Of a stretch of 64,000 nucleotides of DNA, positions 23,450 through 35,182 are shown in pieces; position 1 is the stretch's first letter; each line of letters begins with the position of its first letter. The DNA lies in assembly GCA_047495785.1 (NCBI GenBank), contig JBLDXI010000032.1:3906001-3970000 (forward strand), read 5' to 3'. The stretch is from Lepidodermella squamata (taxonomy: Eukaryota > Gastrotricha). The notes beneath the pieces are model-generated. The model was not told the DNA's origin. It was given only the letters and a program-made list of their open reading frames with translations, and ran no database searches. Position numbers and translations under genes: made by a program.

Positions 23450-24448
23450 ATGCCGAAAAAGTCGCCGAAGAAATTTAACGTATGAGTAATTTTCGTGTAT
23501 GCTCAACTTTAATTCAACTGACGTATTTTAATAAGAATCGGCCTCAACACGCAGTGGCTAAAGCTGGTGATGGAATACGTGTGACGGTGTTTTCCAGCAA
23601 TGCCAGTGGTCCTCAAGGACGACAGCAAGGAAAGGGAGGTAAACAGCCGGTTATTGCTCGCGTTCCCTCGCCTGATTTCAAGCCTCAACAACGTCGCTTT
23701 GTGGCGAATCAGAATTCATCCCTCAGCATTTCGATCAAAAACGACAAACAATTCAAGTTCGTTTAACTTCACTCCGCCATTAAAATGTTGATTGTTTTCT
23801 TATAGGCCGACTACTTCCGCTCCTCGCCCGCCAGTTCGAAATCAAGCTCCGGTTCAAAATTTAAATCAGAACCCGTATCAAAGAGTTTTGAATCAACCTG
23901 TTTCAGTGCCTATGTACATCGATGAACCGGAAGAAATTCAGGATATGTCTTACAAGCGCATTAAACCTGTGCCGTTTCAAGCCCAGCCCGGCTTTCAGAA
24001 TTTCACGATTGATGCGTTTGATGTTGGCGAAGCACCGGCCATTGAAGTTGAGCAACCTGTGCGTGGCCGCATTAAACTCGGCCTGGATAGCGACTGTCGC
24101 GATATTTTGATCGGAAACATTCCGAACTCGGTTCGCATGGGAGATTTAATCCCGATTTTCTCACGTTTTGGCACTATTAAATCGGCGAAAACTACGAAAA
24201 ATGGTTGTTTACACTTGACGTACGAGTCAGAAGTGGCTGCTCAAAAAGCGGTTTCCTACGACGGAGCCGAATTGCGTGGCAATTATATCACTGTCAAGCT
24301 GCTCGATAGCGATGAAATTCCGCGGCCAGTCGAAGAACCACCGACAACATCGAACAGCCGAGTAACTGCTAGTCTCCGGGCGAAAAACCACGTTAGAACT
24401 GTTACGCCTGACTTGGATACTGTGCTAGCCGGGCTTAGTCGCCGATAA
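23450..24448 (+). CDS. RNA-binding protein with one RRM
   Basis: Exons 23450-23479, 23536-23756 and 23806-24448 give 297 aa. The N-terminus is short and basic (MPKKSPKKFN), followed by a Gln/Gly/Pro-rich unstructured region. A single RRM lies at about residues 190-265: RNP2-like DILIGNIP, then RFGTIKSAKTTKNGCLHLTY in the RNP1 position, which lacks the usual aromatic K/R-G-F-G-F pattern. The tail ends DLDTVLAGLSRR. The order, a low-complexity N-terminus plus one late RRM, recalls ALYREF or POLDIP3/SKAR mRNA export adaptors, but I cannot assign it firmly. The second intron donor (GTTCGT) is weak but is the only one found that keeps the frame. The ABCA gene starts only 138 bp downstream on the same strand. 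Confidence 0.6.
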
Positions 24449-24586
24449 TTGCCTTTTTAAAATCAAATATCTTGCCTGCGGTGTCCTGGCTGTGATTTCC
24501 GTTCCTGAATTTCTGTTCTTTCGTTTTTAATAATAACATATTGGATAATAATTTATTTAATTCTTAGATGCCCATTTTATAAATTT

Positions 24587-27500
24587 ATGTTTGCCACCTC
24601 TAACCTAAGGCGGCAACTCGTTGCGCTTTTGAAGCGCAACTGGTTGCTGAAAAGGCGCGAACCTCTTCAGACACTATTCGTAAGCTGAGAAATATTGCTT
24701 GAAATATTTTAAATGTATTTTTTGTTTAGGAAATCGTAATCCCTGTGTTCATTTTTGTGGCGGTTGCGTTCGCTGTGGATAGATTAAAACCGGTAAAAAT
24801 CAAGGCATTGCCCCCGAACTCGACAATCGAGTATGAGCCTGTTGAACTGAACTTTACTGGTACCTATAATCGACCTGGCATGGTTCTACTGATTGTGAAT
24901 ACGAAAAGCACCATGAAACGGATAAGAGTTTTCGAAAAATTCAAGCAGATACTCGGACCTAATGCAAATGTCGATTTAGCCAGTGGATCTGAGGATCCAG
25001 TAAAATCAGCTCGTGCCCTGAAGAGGCGTTATTTAAGGGAACGAAAAAAGGCAAGGGATCAGAGCTACTTACCTGTGGGCGTTGTCATCGACCTGGATCA
25101 GGATATGCAGAAGAAGGCGATGACCCAGGGAAACGCCATGAATTTGCCTGGTTTCGACATAATGAACATGTTCGGCTTTTATAGTTATCAAATCGTATTA
25201 GCCGAGCCTGATTTACCCCCTCTACCGGCTTCCTTTCTGGACTTATCTGATTCGAGTTGCCTACCAGGGGATATAAAGATTCCGCTGACGAAGGTTGACC
25301 CTAAAAAACTCAGTGTTTCAAAATGTGCGGCGATGTATTATTCGAACACCGGGTTTTTGCACCTACAGAACGCCGTTCATCGCTCGATTCTTGCCGTTGA
25401 TGCCCAAATGGACCAGGACTTTCTCGCGCAATCGCTCAAGTGGCAAATGTTGCCGCGTACTACCAAATCCGACGATATAATGCTCCGTTCAGACAACGAT
25501 TTGACGAAAACCTACTCATCTTTTACCGTCTACCTAGCTGGTATTGCTGTGATCAATTTATTCTCGGCTCTTGTTGCCGGCGCCGTTACCGAGAAGGAAA
25601 AAGGCGTCAAAGAAACGATGCTGCTCATGGGAATGAATAATTTGATATGGAAAATGTCCTGGTTTATCGTTTATTTCGCCGAAATTCTCTTCGTCAGCTG
25701 CCTGTCAACACTGGTCGCATATCTTCAAGGCCTAATGCCGGGTACTACTGCTGGCGTGTTTTTTATTCTTCTCTCATCATACGGGTTCGCCCTCGTTTGT
25801 TTTGGTCTTCTCCTGATCACATTCTTCAGCACGGTAAGCTACCTTAAATTTTTCACTTCAAAAACTTGAGCAAAATTGTCGTTTTGTATTTCAGGCCAGA
25901 GGAGCTGCTACCGCAACCAGTTTCGTTTTCGTCGTTCTCGGCCTGCCTTACATCATTGTCCGGCTTGCTACGATGTTTTCACGGAAGACCGTGCCTATGG
26001 TGGCCTTCTACCTACTCAGCTTTCTGTTTCCATTCGCCTTTCAACGCGGTATGGATTTGTTGATAGATAACGGCAAATCGTTCGGAACGACTGATATCAC
26101 CGTTTGGGCGATGGTTCTCATGCTAATTTTAGACGGCAGTGTCTACTTGTTAATCGGCATGTTGGTCGACTATTTGCCGGGCATTATCTCGGATTACAAG
26201 TTGTCGCGGAAGAGCCATCACAAAGTCGCTGATGTGATGAAAAGTGGTGATGACAACAAGGCAGATGATGAATTCACTCGGAATGTCGAGTATGACCCGT
26301 CGTTGGAAACTCGCCGCGCTATTGTCATCAGCGGTTTGACTAAAACGTACCACCGCGCTAGTATGGGCCTGCCCGGGCAAGAACGGCCGCTGACAGCCGT
26401 AGATAACCTCTCGCTGACGATATACGGCGGGCAAATTACGTGTCTGCTGGGGCACAACGGCGCCGGCAAGACGACCCTAATTCGCATTTTGACAGGCTCG
26501 CTGAAGGACTACGCCGGCAGCGTGAACATTTTCAACTGGCAAGTCGAGAGCTCGCGCGACATCGAAGACCTACGGCGCGACATTGGCGTGTGCTCGCAGC
26601 AGAACACGCTGCTCGACAGCATGACGTGCGCCGAGCACCTCAACTTTGTCCTCGAGATGAAAAGCGACCTGACGCCCGGCGAGCGCGACGCCATTGTCCG
26701 CGAAACAATGGCGCTTGTGTCGCTCTCGGACCGGGCCAACACCTACGCTGTGCGGCTCAGCGGAGGCGAGAAGCGCAAGCTCTGCCTCGCAATGGCGATC
26801 ATCGCCCGGCCGAAGCTGCTCTTCCTCGACGAGCCGACCGCCGGCGTCGACGTGTACTGCCGTCGCCAAATCTGGGACGTGCTCACGCAGTACAAACAGG
26901 CGGACCGGGTCGTGCTGTTGACGACGCATTACATGGACGAGGCGGATATGCTGGCGGACCGCAAGGCGCTGATGCACAGGGGCAAATTGTACTCGGCCGG
27001 CTCGTCCATGTTTTTGCGCCAACGCTTCGGCTGCGGCTACCGGCTGACAGTTGAGCTAGATCCGAATCAGACTGATGAGGCGAAAATCGCCGAAATAACC
27101 GCTGCCCTGCGAAATGTGATGCCGGCGATTGCGCAGATGGATAGCGAGCGCTCACGCTCTGAACTCGTCTACGCGTTGCCGACGGGCGAAGAAAACATGG
27201 GTGAATTGCTTGGGCTTCTACGCTTTCTCGAGTCAGATCAGACGCAACTCGCCCGCTACGGCGTGTTGTGCTACGGCTGGTCGATAGCCACACTTGATGA
27301 GGTTTTTATGAAGCTTGAAGAGGAAGTGGCTGAGCTCGATCATGAGCTTGATGCGAAACACAGCCCCGCCTCGGAAAAACGTGTTTTCTTCTTCAAGAAG
27401 AAGCTAAACAACCTAGAAGTTGCTGAGGTAGTGCAGCAAAAACCATCAACTGATTCGAAGAAAAGCAGCCACATCCCGCCGCCGATTTCCTTCCAGGGCA

Positions 27501-30500
27501 TTGATGTCCCGGAAGAGTCGCCCAATTCATTCAGACGCCATTACGTTGCAATCCTGTACTTGAGACTGATGCAATCATTGCGAAATTTGAAAATCATTAT
27601 CATGCGGTTTTTCTTCCCGATAATCATCGCCATTGTCGGGTTGTTAATGACCCGGCAGTTATTAGACCGCTTGCTGAATTCGTTGATGGGCGCCGCTGAG
27701 TCGAGTGGGGTTAATAAGACCAGCTTATTCGTGTACCAGCCTTTCATCTACGCGAATGTCAGCTCGGCGTTGACGTCGAAACTGAAAGAAACAATGATGG
27801 ATAAATTGCAGGCGGATGAGACGGGTGATCTTGTCGGGAAAATCGGTACTTTCAGTGGAAATAACGGGCCGTTTTTACTGCTGAAAAATATGACGCAAAA
27901 TTCAACGGCGGCAAATGCGATTGCGGGTTACATCGATATTATGACTAGTTCGTTCATGTCAACGGCGAATGGTGCGGATTTGATGTCTTCATCGCTGGTC
28001 GATGTCGTGGAGCGGTACGGCTCGAAAATTGGCGCGTATTTCGATATTAATGAGGCTGGAATTGTAAGTCTGATTTTTCGCGTCACCCGTAAATGCACCG
28101 AATTTTCTCCAATGTTGTATCAGCGCTATGAAGTTGATGATGACGATGATGGAATTGTAAGCATTCAGTGCAGTGGTATAGTAGCCTCATTTTGAGTTTT
28201 CTTGTCATCACAGCGAAATGTAACGTTGACTTTTAATGATGACGATGATGGACCTGTGAGTCCCATTTGAGTTTAATCAGCCCTTATTCGAAGCTTCTCG
28301 TGTTTTAGTACACTGTGACTGTCAATTTAACTGGCAATTTCACTGACGATGTAACTGACAATGTAACTGGCAATGTAACCTATCACAGGAAATGGATATA
28401 CAAGCGTGAAGTCAGAGTACGAAATCAAAAAATATATTTTACCATAAATTTATAATTTAACCGCCTTAACCTGAAGACCATAACTGAAGTCAGATCAGCG
28501 GATAATTCATCTGTTCGTCAATTATAGTGAACAATATAGTATAAACGCTCTAAAAATATGCTAAACAGCTGCTTAAGCTAAAACGCTAACTTGAATATAA
28601 TATCTAACAAAAGCCTTGCTAACATTTGCATTTTTGTCATCAATTCAGGTCGAGGAAAAGCTCTTGTTTAGCCACACCGCTATTCACGCGCTACCGAGTT
28701 TGCTGGCCTACGCACATTCGATGGATGCCGCGAAAGAGGGTTTCGTCCCGATCTTCCTACCGTTCCTGCAATCATTCACATCAGCATCGCGAGAACTCGT
28801 CATTCAAGCCTACACCTCCAATTTCATCTTCACCCTGTTGTTTGGAATTCATATTCTCACAATTCTGCCATCGCTCGGTTTCGACATAGTTCGCGATCGG
28901 GAAACAGGGTGTTCTACTCAAATTCAACTGGCCGGAATTTCGAAAGCCGCTTACTGGTTGGGGTCATTCACCGTCGATGCGTCTGAATACATGATATTCC
29001 TGCTGTTCTTCCTTCTCGGCGCAACGTTGTTCGATGTTTATTCGCTGTCGTTCGCCGGCGCGAAATATGCGTTTTTGGTGTATATCCTGACGGTCGTGCC
29101 GGCTAATGTGCTGATGGTCTACACAATCGCCATGTTGTTCAAGAGTTTCAGAATCTTCTCCACCATCGTCACACTGGTTGCATCGACGACCGGCTTTTTC
29201 CCGTTCCTCGGCGTCTTCTTCTGGTCGATCTCTTTCGTCATTCCAACGGGCACTGGCATCCAATCTCCAAGCTCAAATTTGAGATTCGACGAGACCTTTC
29301 AATCAGTGATCGCCACTCTTTGTTTCTGCTTCCCGGCGTTCAACGCCGCCGCTGGAGTTTTCTTGATCGCCTTCGTTTCCCAGCCGAATATCGCGACTTG
29401 CGAACTGCCGACTCCTGATATTGAACAGTACTTCAGTGACACAATTCTAAGATATGTTTGGACCGCCTCCATTGTACATGTCTGCGTGTTTGCATCTGCG
29501 ATAACTATCCACCAAAATCGCAGTCGAATCGCGGCGTTTCTCCGCCTCAAAGGCGGGCTGTTCCGATTGTTACGCAAACAGGCCTACCTGAAAAGTCGTC
29601 ATTTCGCTAATGGCGGCGCGCAAAACGCCGGTTTCGAGGGAGATCGACATCGCGCTGAGGAGGATGATGATGTCATAACTGAGCGACGGGATGTTTACGA
29701 CTTAGCGAGTGCGCCGCTTCGCACTGATCAAACCGCGCCTTACGTTTGCGAGGCTCGTAAAGTCTACACGACGTTCTGCCGCGACTGCAAGCCTGTCGAG
29801 CCGAAATGCGCCGTCGAAGATGTTTCGTTCAAGCTGAATTACGGCCAGGTATTCGGCTTATTAGGACCGAACGGGGCTGGAAAAACCACCTTAATTAAAA
29901 TGATTACTGGGTCCGAAAATCCGACATCGGGCGCTATTTTCTCGCGAGGCTCTACCTCGCTTGGTTACTGCCCGCAAGACAACGTGCTATGGGACCAGTT
30001 GACCGGCGAAGAGCACGTGTTCATCTATGCGTACTCGCGAGGTTTCTCGAAAAAACAACGCATTGAGTTGACGAAACGTCTGGGCGAAGGCCTCGGAATT
30101 AGCAGCCACCTTGTCAAGCAAACTCGGGTGATGAGTGGCGGCACGAAGCGGAAGTTGAACGTTGCGCTCAGTTTGTTGGGCCGACCGTCTGTGCTGTGCC
30201 TAGACGAGCCGTCGGCTGGCATGGATCCGGGCTCTAAACGGTTTTTGTGGCGAGTTGTGAAGCAAATCTTCGCCCATCAAAACGCAGATTGGAACATTGC
30301 GGCTTTGCTGACCACCCATCACTTGGACGAAGCCGAAGCTCTATGTCATCGAATTGCGATAATGGTCAACGGTGTTTTGCGTTGCATTGGCTCGAGGCAG
30401 CATTTGAAGACGAAATACGGCCGTTACTACACGTTGGAGATAAAGGTGGGCAGCGACCAGCTGATGACAGACTCAGGTGCTACGGGTTTGATTGATTTCA

Positions 30501-30800
30501 TCGATAAATTGCTGCCGGATTTGATGCCTACATCGACGGGCGAACATCAAGCACCGCAGCTGATCAATAATTTCGGGCGTCATTTCGTTTTTCGCATTCC
30601 GAGTTGCCGAGTTCGGTCACTAGCGAAAATTTTCGGCGACCTCGAGACGGCCAAACGCACCGGCTCGTTTTCCTCGTACAGTTTCAGCCAAGTTTCACTT
30701 GAACAGGTTTGTTCTACATCTTTCATGCTAGAATCCGCCTTACTTTTTGTGTTTTTTTCAGATTTTCATTCAATTTGCGAAAGAGCAATACGAGGAATAA
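24587..30800 (+). CDS. ABCA-type full ABC transporter
   Basis: Core exons: 24587-24679, 24730-25833, 25895-28063, 28649-30706, 30762-30800. Three in-frame mini-exons may lie in the intron before 28649 (28124-28156, 28214-28255, 28309-28374), giving 1820 or 1867 aa. ABCA proteins move lipids across membranes. Order: N-terminal helix and large extracellular loop, six helices with the motif EKEKGVKETMLLMGM, NBD1 with GHNGAGKTT, LSGGEKRKL and LFLDEPTAGVD, second half with IFTLLFGIHILTILPSLGF, NBD2 with GPNGAGKTTLIK, MSGGTKRKLN and CLDEPSAGMDP, and the family tail SLEQIFIQFAKEQ formed across the last intron. All catalytic motifs are intact. The subfamily member (A1-A13) cannot be decided. NBD1 is noticeably G+C-richer than the rest. 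Confidence 0.85.
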
Positions 30801-31867
30801 GACAGTTTTTATACGCAGCTCTTTCTGTCTGCAATTCGTTAGGTATTTGACCATCATCAACATCAAGACAAGTGCAATCTCATTATTTTACCTCTCCGTT
30901 GTTGCATAATGTGGCTTATCACTTCGAGAGCGATACTCAGAGCAATCCATGATTCATTTATACCAAAGTTGTATTCTCGGTCTTATATCTTTTTTCAGTA
31001 TTACATTCGAAGATAACTATATTATGCATTCCGAATTTTTTCGATGTGTTACTCGAGTTTTATTAGTACTATTTGGGCAATACTCGTATGGAGGAATCTA
31101 CTGATGCAAAATTGAAGCCAAAGTCGTGTTGTGCTAAGTCTTCTCGACTCAGAGTCTGTATGATCATTGTCAACTTCTCAGTTTGAACTTTGCCGGTAAA
31201 TCTCTATCCAATTATCAATAATACTTTGTCGGATGGATCAGGCGCTCTTTTCCCCACCCGATTTTTATTATCGCATGCTTCCGTAAAATATTTACAAGTG
31301 TTAACGGAAATGAAAAATACTTTATGCAAATGTATTGTGAATATTTATGATCCTTTACTCACTGAGCTGGTACTGCTGCGCTATTTCTGCTGGTATTCGG
31401 TGTTTGTTTCTCTAAAAACTACGCCTTTCTCTTCAGAATTATGTATCATAGCCTTATCTTTTTCTAAAAATATGCAGGATTTATCGTTAACAATACCGAT
31501 ATACTTATTTACGTGACAAGGTTTCTTATTCTTCTTCTTATAACGTGAAATTCCTAAAATGTGGTTGTTATTATTATTATTAATATCATGAAAACCGTGG
31601 GTTTCGATACGGGCAAAAATTATTCGCATTATTTGTTGAAATTTATGAAAAGGTTGCACACATCGACATTTGGAAAAAAAGAAGACATCACGGAGCTGAT
31701 CGAACGCTGTTATTTCAATTTCTGATTTCTTGTGTATATGGAAAATTCCGCGTATATTGTTTTGAGAATCTCTATTTATTTGGCCAAATAAAAGTATCTG
31801 CACGTGGTGTAAAATATTTACATGTTGAAAATTTGTTATCTTTAGGGTGTAAGAAGAAGATATAAAA
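30801..31867. other. intergenic, nothing firmly recognised
   Basis: AT-rich spacer. A long minus-strand frame overlaps it (about 31381-32007), but its composition is low-complexity and it runs into the METAP1 exon, so I read it as chance. The TTATCTTTAG at 31836-31845 is a possible trans-splice acceptor for METAP1. Confidence 0.4.
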
Positions 31868-33168
31868 ATGTCTCTCGGAAAATGCATGAGCCCGAACTGC
31901 GAGAAGACTGCGCCGACGTTGCAATGTCCGACTTGCATCAAATTGGGCATTCCCGGTTCATTTTTCTGCTCGCAGGAGTGCTTCAAATCGAATTGGAGTG
32001 AGCACAAGGAATTGCATAAAAAAGCGAGTTGGTTTGATGAAAATAGTAAGGCACAATTTTATGTTGTAATATTCTGCAGGAGATGCTGATATCACTACTA
32101 TGATATCAAATCTGAGCACCCGGGATCCGAACCAGGTGTACTGGGACGATTTCTCCTTCACCGGAGCTCTGCGGCCTTACAAGTTATCCGCACCCCGGTT
32201 GGTTCCGTCGCACATTCAGCGGCCGGATTACGCCGATCACCCCGAAGGCCGGTCGATAAGCGAAGAACAGGACCGTGCTAGCCACGAAATCATCCAACTA
32301 ACCGATGAAGAAATCGAAGGCTGCCGAGTTGCCGGCAAATTGGCCCGCGAGTGTCTGGACGAAACGGCACAAGCGATCGAACCGGGCGTCACCACGGATG
32401 AGCTCGATCGTATATGCCACGAAGCGGCTGTCGAACGCGAATGCTACCCGTCGCCGCTGAATTACTACAAATTTCCGAAATCTTGCTGCACCTCGGTGAA
32501 CGAAGTTATTTGCCACGGAATTCCTGACATGAGACCGCTGGTGAACGGCGATATTTGCAACGTTGACGTTACAGTGTACCATCGCGGATTTCACGGTGAT
32601 TTGAACGAGACGATGTTTGTAGGCAGTGTTGATGAGGAATCTCAGCGCCTTGTCCGCTGTGCCTACGAGTGCTTGCAGGAGGGCATTAAAATGGTTAAAC
32701 CTGGAGCGAAATACCGTGACATTGGCGAGGTTGTTCAACGAAAGGCTCACGAGTACGGATTCTCAGTGGTGAAAAGGTACACCGGTCATGGCTGTCATCG
32801 ACTCTTCCATTGCGCGCCCACTGTACCTCATTATGCGAGTAAGTACATTCGAAAATTCTTAAGGAGGATTTTTATATAAAAATTTGTTCATCTTATAATT
32901 TTTTCTTTTTATAGAAAATAAAGCGCTGGGTGTAATGAAACCTGGTCACATTTTTACGATTGAACCGATGATCAACGCTGGAAACTGGCGCGATGTAACG
33001 TGGCCCGATGATTGGACGGCCGTTTCTCAAGATGGAAAACGCTCGGCTCAGTTCGAGCAAACGATGCTAGTCACCGAAACCGGTGTCGAGGTTTTGACGC
33101 GTCGGCGTGCCAACAACGGCCGGCCGCACTTCGAGGACCAACTCGCTAAAATGGGAAAGAAATACTAA
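31868..33168 (+). CDS. METAP1: methionine aminopeptidase 1
   Basis: Three exons (31868-32045, 32080-32838, 32915-33168) encode 396 aa; human METAP1 is 386. It removes the initiator Met from nascent proteins at the ribosome. The N-terminal C6H2 zinc finger is complete: Cys 6, 11, 20, 23, 34, 38 and His 46, 50. All metal and catalytic residues are present, each exactly 7 positions before its human equivalent: His205, Asp222, Asp233 (FHGDLNET), His296 ([10 protein letters not shown]), Glu329 (TIEPMI) and Glu360 (FEQTML). The second intron splits PHYA/KNKALGV. An AATAAATAAA at about 33294 gives the poly(A) signal. Housekeeping gene, high certainty. Confidence 0.97.
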
Positions 33169-33336
33169 CAGATCGAAACAAATTTCGAAAATATATGTTC
33201 GGCTCATATTTTGTGTGTCCCAATATTCTAGTGTGTGCTTTGCACGTTGGGTACCGAGCAACAAATTCTGTTGAAACACGCTTTATCGCAAAGAATAAAT
33301 AAAAGAAAGTAATAACATACACAGTTTGGAGATTTA

Positions 33337-33831
33337 TTAAAAATTGTTCAATGCCATGACGTATAAAATTGAAAAGAGAGTCAACAATATCACCGCGATC
33401 GTTTGAGGTATTGGTGGCATTGCTGAATTGCAAAAATCGCCAGATCGACAGCAGTAGATGTAAAGACTCGAAGCTGATCCAACATTAGTGATTTCTCCTT
33501 TGTAGCATTGCAGCGTGCAACCTCTCGAGACGACTGTTTCATTCAAGATATTTTTCTAAAGAAAAACGGGGCAGTTCCAGCTGGATTCATGGTTAAATGC
33601 GAGCTTTCGAACCTACATAGCAATATTGAGTCGATGTACAGGTGTAAAATGAACTGAAGTCACCACTGTCGGACGCCCAGTTGATGTCACCTTCATAACA
33701 CACCAGAGTCGAAACTATGGATGAATAAAAACATTCCTTCTCAGTGAGATAATAGCTGGAAAAATACCCTGAACAAAAAAGCAGCCAGCTAAAACCGCAT
33801 AGACGACTGCATGCGAACGCGTGTCGCACAT
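33337..33831 (-). CDS. Ly6/three-finger protein, GPI-type (Ly6 cluster gene A)
   Basis: Minus-strand exons 33768-33831, 33617-33714 and 33337-33555 give 126 aa. A signal peptide (AVVYAVLAGCFFVQVST) is followed by LVCYEGD, the start of a three-finger fold. Spaced cysteines follow (YTCTSTQYCY, GCTLQCYKG) and the family end CCRSGDFCN. A hydrophobic C-terminus (TIAVILLTLFSILYVMALN) is a GPI-attachment signal. Such proteins sit on the outer face of the membrane and modulate receptors or channels. Exon layout matches gene C at 34643-35110. The exact ligand is unknown. Confidence 0.75.
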
Positions 33832-34164
33832 TTCACGCGGATGTTGTAGTGCGGTAGATCGGTGTGACTTTTTTACGCGCCGGTTGAAAAAAACAAGCGA
33901 ACTTCAATACCCAACGAGCCGTTTATAAAAAATGGTTGCTGCGCTGCCCTGTTGATCCGCCATTGTTATGAATTATGACCAACGTTGTTTATGTATAAGC
34001 GTATAGGTAGGTATTAGGTACCGCAGCCAAAAATTGCGTGCACGCAGCTGACAATGCACTTGCAGCTGTAAATTATTTTTTCGAACGCATAAAAAATGGC
34101 GCCAACATGATTTCCTGATTGTAATTTTATTTGGTGCCATTAATCTTTAACCAAAACCCAAATT
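33832..34164. other. spacer between Ly6-like genes A and B
   Basis: Upstream region of gene A and 3' region of gene B, both minus strand. No further feature seen. Confidence 0.4.
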
Positions 34165-34622
34165 TCACCGATTATGTATGGCTAATAACATTTTCATTGC
34201 TACAGAAGCGTACGTGGGCGAAACTAGCAAATCAAACATAAATAAATAATTTTTTCGTGCCGAGTTGCACATTGAAGTTTGGCAACAGAAAGAGTCTATC
34301 CTAGTATTATCAAATAATGTTTCGCCGCCGTTGTGAAGAACTGTGCCTTCGTCGCAAATAAGGGCGCAAGCTCGTGAATATTGCTTGAACGAACTGCCGT
34401 ATAAACTTGTCACTGATTTTGTGCAGAAGCCGCCCGCAGTCACATTGCAAATTTTCGTTTGATGATACCCGGGAATTAATGTATCACCAGAATAGCATTG
34501 CAGTTGAGCTTTAGAAATAAAAAGGGGTCTCAAATTGGTAAAAATTCGAATTCAGCTCTCCAACCTGAACAGTGTTCAGCCAAAATAGCGAGGATGAACC
34601 ATGTGAGTATTTCCAAGTTCAT
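34165..34622 (-). CDS. Ly6/three-finger protein (Ly6 cluster gene B)
   Basis: Two minus-strand exons (34565-34622, 34165-34508) give 133 aa. A signal peptide (LTWFILAILAEHCSA) leads to LQCYSGD, then cysteines at ICNVTAGGFC, RACALIC and the family end CCQTSMCNSA. The C-terminus is moderately hydrophobic (LFMFDLLVSPTYASVAMKML), a weaker GPI signal than in gene A. Its ATG lies only 20 nt after the stop codon of gene C, with an AAATCTTAG acceptor-like site in that gap. The second intron present in genes A and C is missing here, so intron loss may have occurred. Confidence 0.75.
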
Positions 34623-34642
34623 GTTAAATTTTCTAAGATTTA

Positions 34643-35110
34643 TTAGCATAAGTGAATCAAAGAAAGTGTCATCGGTAGAAGAATAGTTAGCAAATGGTTG
34701 CTCCGCCGAGGAAAAGCAAAATTGCAGTCCGTGGTCGAACAGCAGTCAGTTGAAAAGAAAACACCTTCGGCTTCAAGTTTGCCCGTGACGCATCGGTAGC
34801 TACAACCGCGATCGTAATGGATGGAACCATCGCCATAGGTTGTCTCGGTTTTCTGTTGAAATCATGGTAGGGTTTAAAAGTTAACAACAATGTCGTAGAT
34901 TTTACATAGCAATAGCCATATGTTACGAGACATATTCCCTGGGGTACGTTAAGGGTATCGTAGGCTTTACCAAAGTAACATTGCAAAGAAAAGGCTATCA
35001 ATTTCAAATTAATTAAAGCATCGCCCAAAAGATTCCTAAAGAAAACCTGTTGGAATCGCTGAAATTAAAAGAAAAGTTGACAGCGGCAGGGAGTTGCTTT
35101 CACGATTCAT
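34643..35110 (-). CDS. Ly6/three-finger protein, GPI-type (Ly6 cluster gene C)
   Basis: Minus-strand exons 35047-35110, 34906-34994 and 34643-34852 give 120 aa. A signal peptide (LSTFLLISAIPTAFS) is followed by LQCYFGK, then YGYCY at the exon 2/3 border, GCSYRCVTG, the end motif DCCSTTDCNF and a hydrophobic tail (LLTILLPMTLSLIHLC). Intron positions and phases (1, then 0 after a CY pair) equal those of gene A, which shows common descent by tandem duplication. It is the first gene of the cluster in the direction of transcription. Confidence 0.75.
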
Positions 35111-35182
35111 TTGTTGTTTAACAGTCCTTAGAACTCGGCGAAACTTGTCTACCGGTGCTCGCGGCACTAGTTGCACTTCATC

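Noticed and set aside
26440-27054. Long Arg/His-rich frames on both strands over ABCA NBD1
   Set aside because: Shadows of the G+C-rich coding exon; composition is typical of out-of-frame reading.
31381-32007. 208-codon open frame on the minus strand between ABCA and METAP1
   Set aside because: It overlaps the first METAP1 exon, has low-complexity Asn and Lys runs and no splice logic or family resemblance; probably chance in AT-rich DNA.
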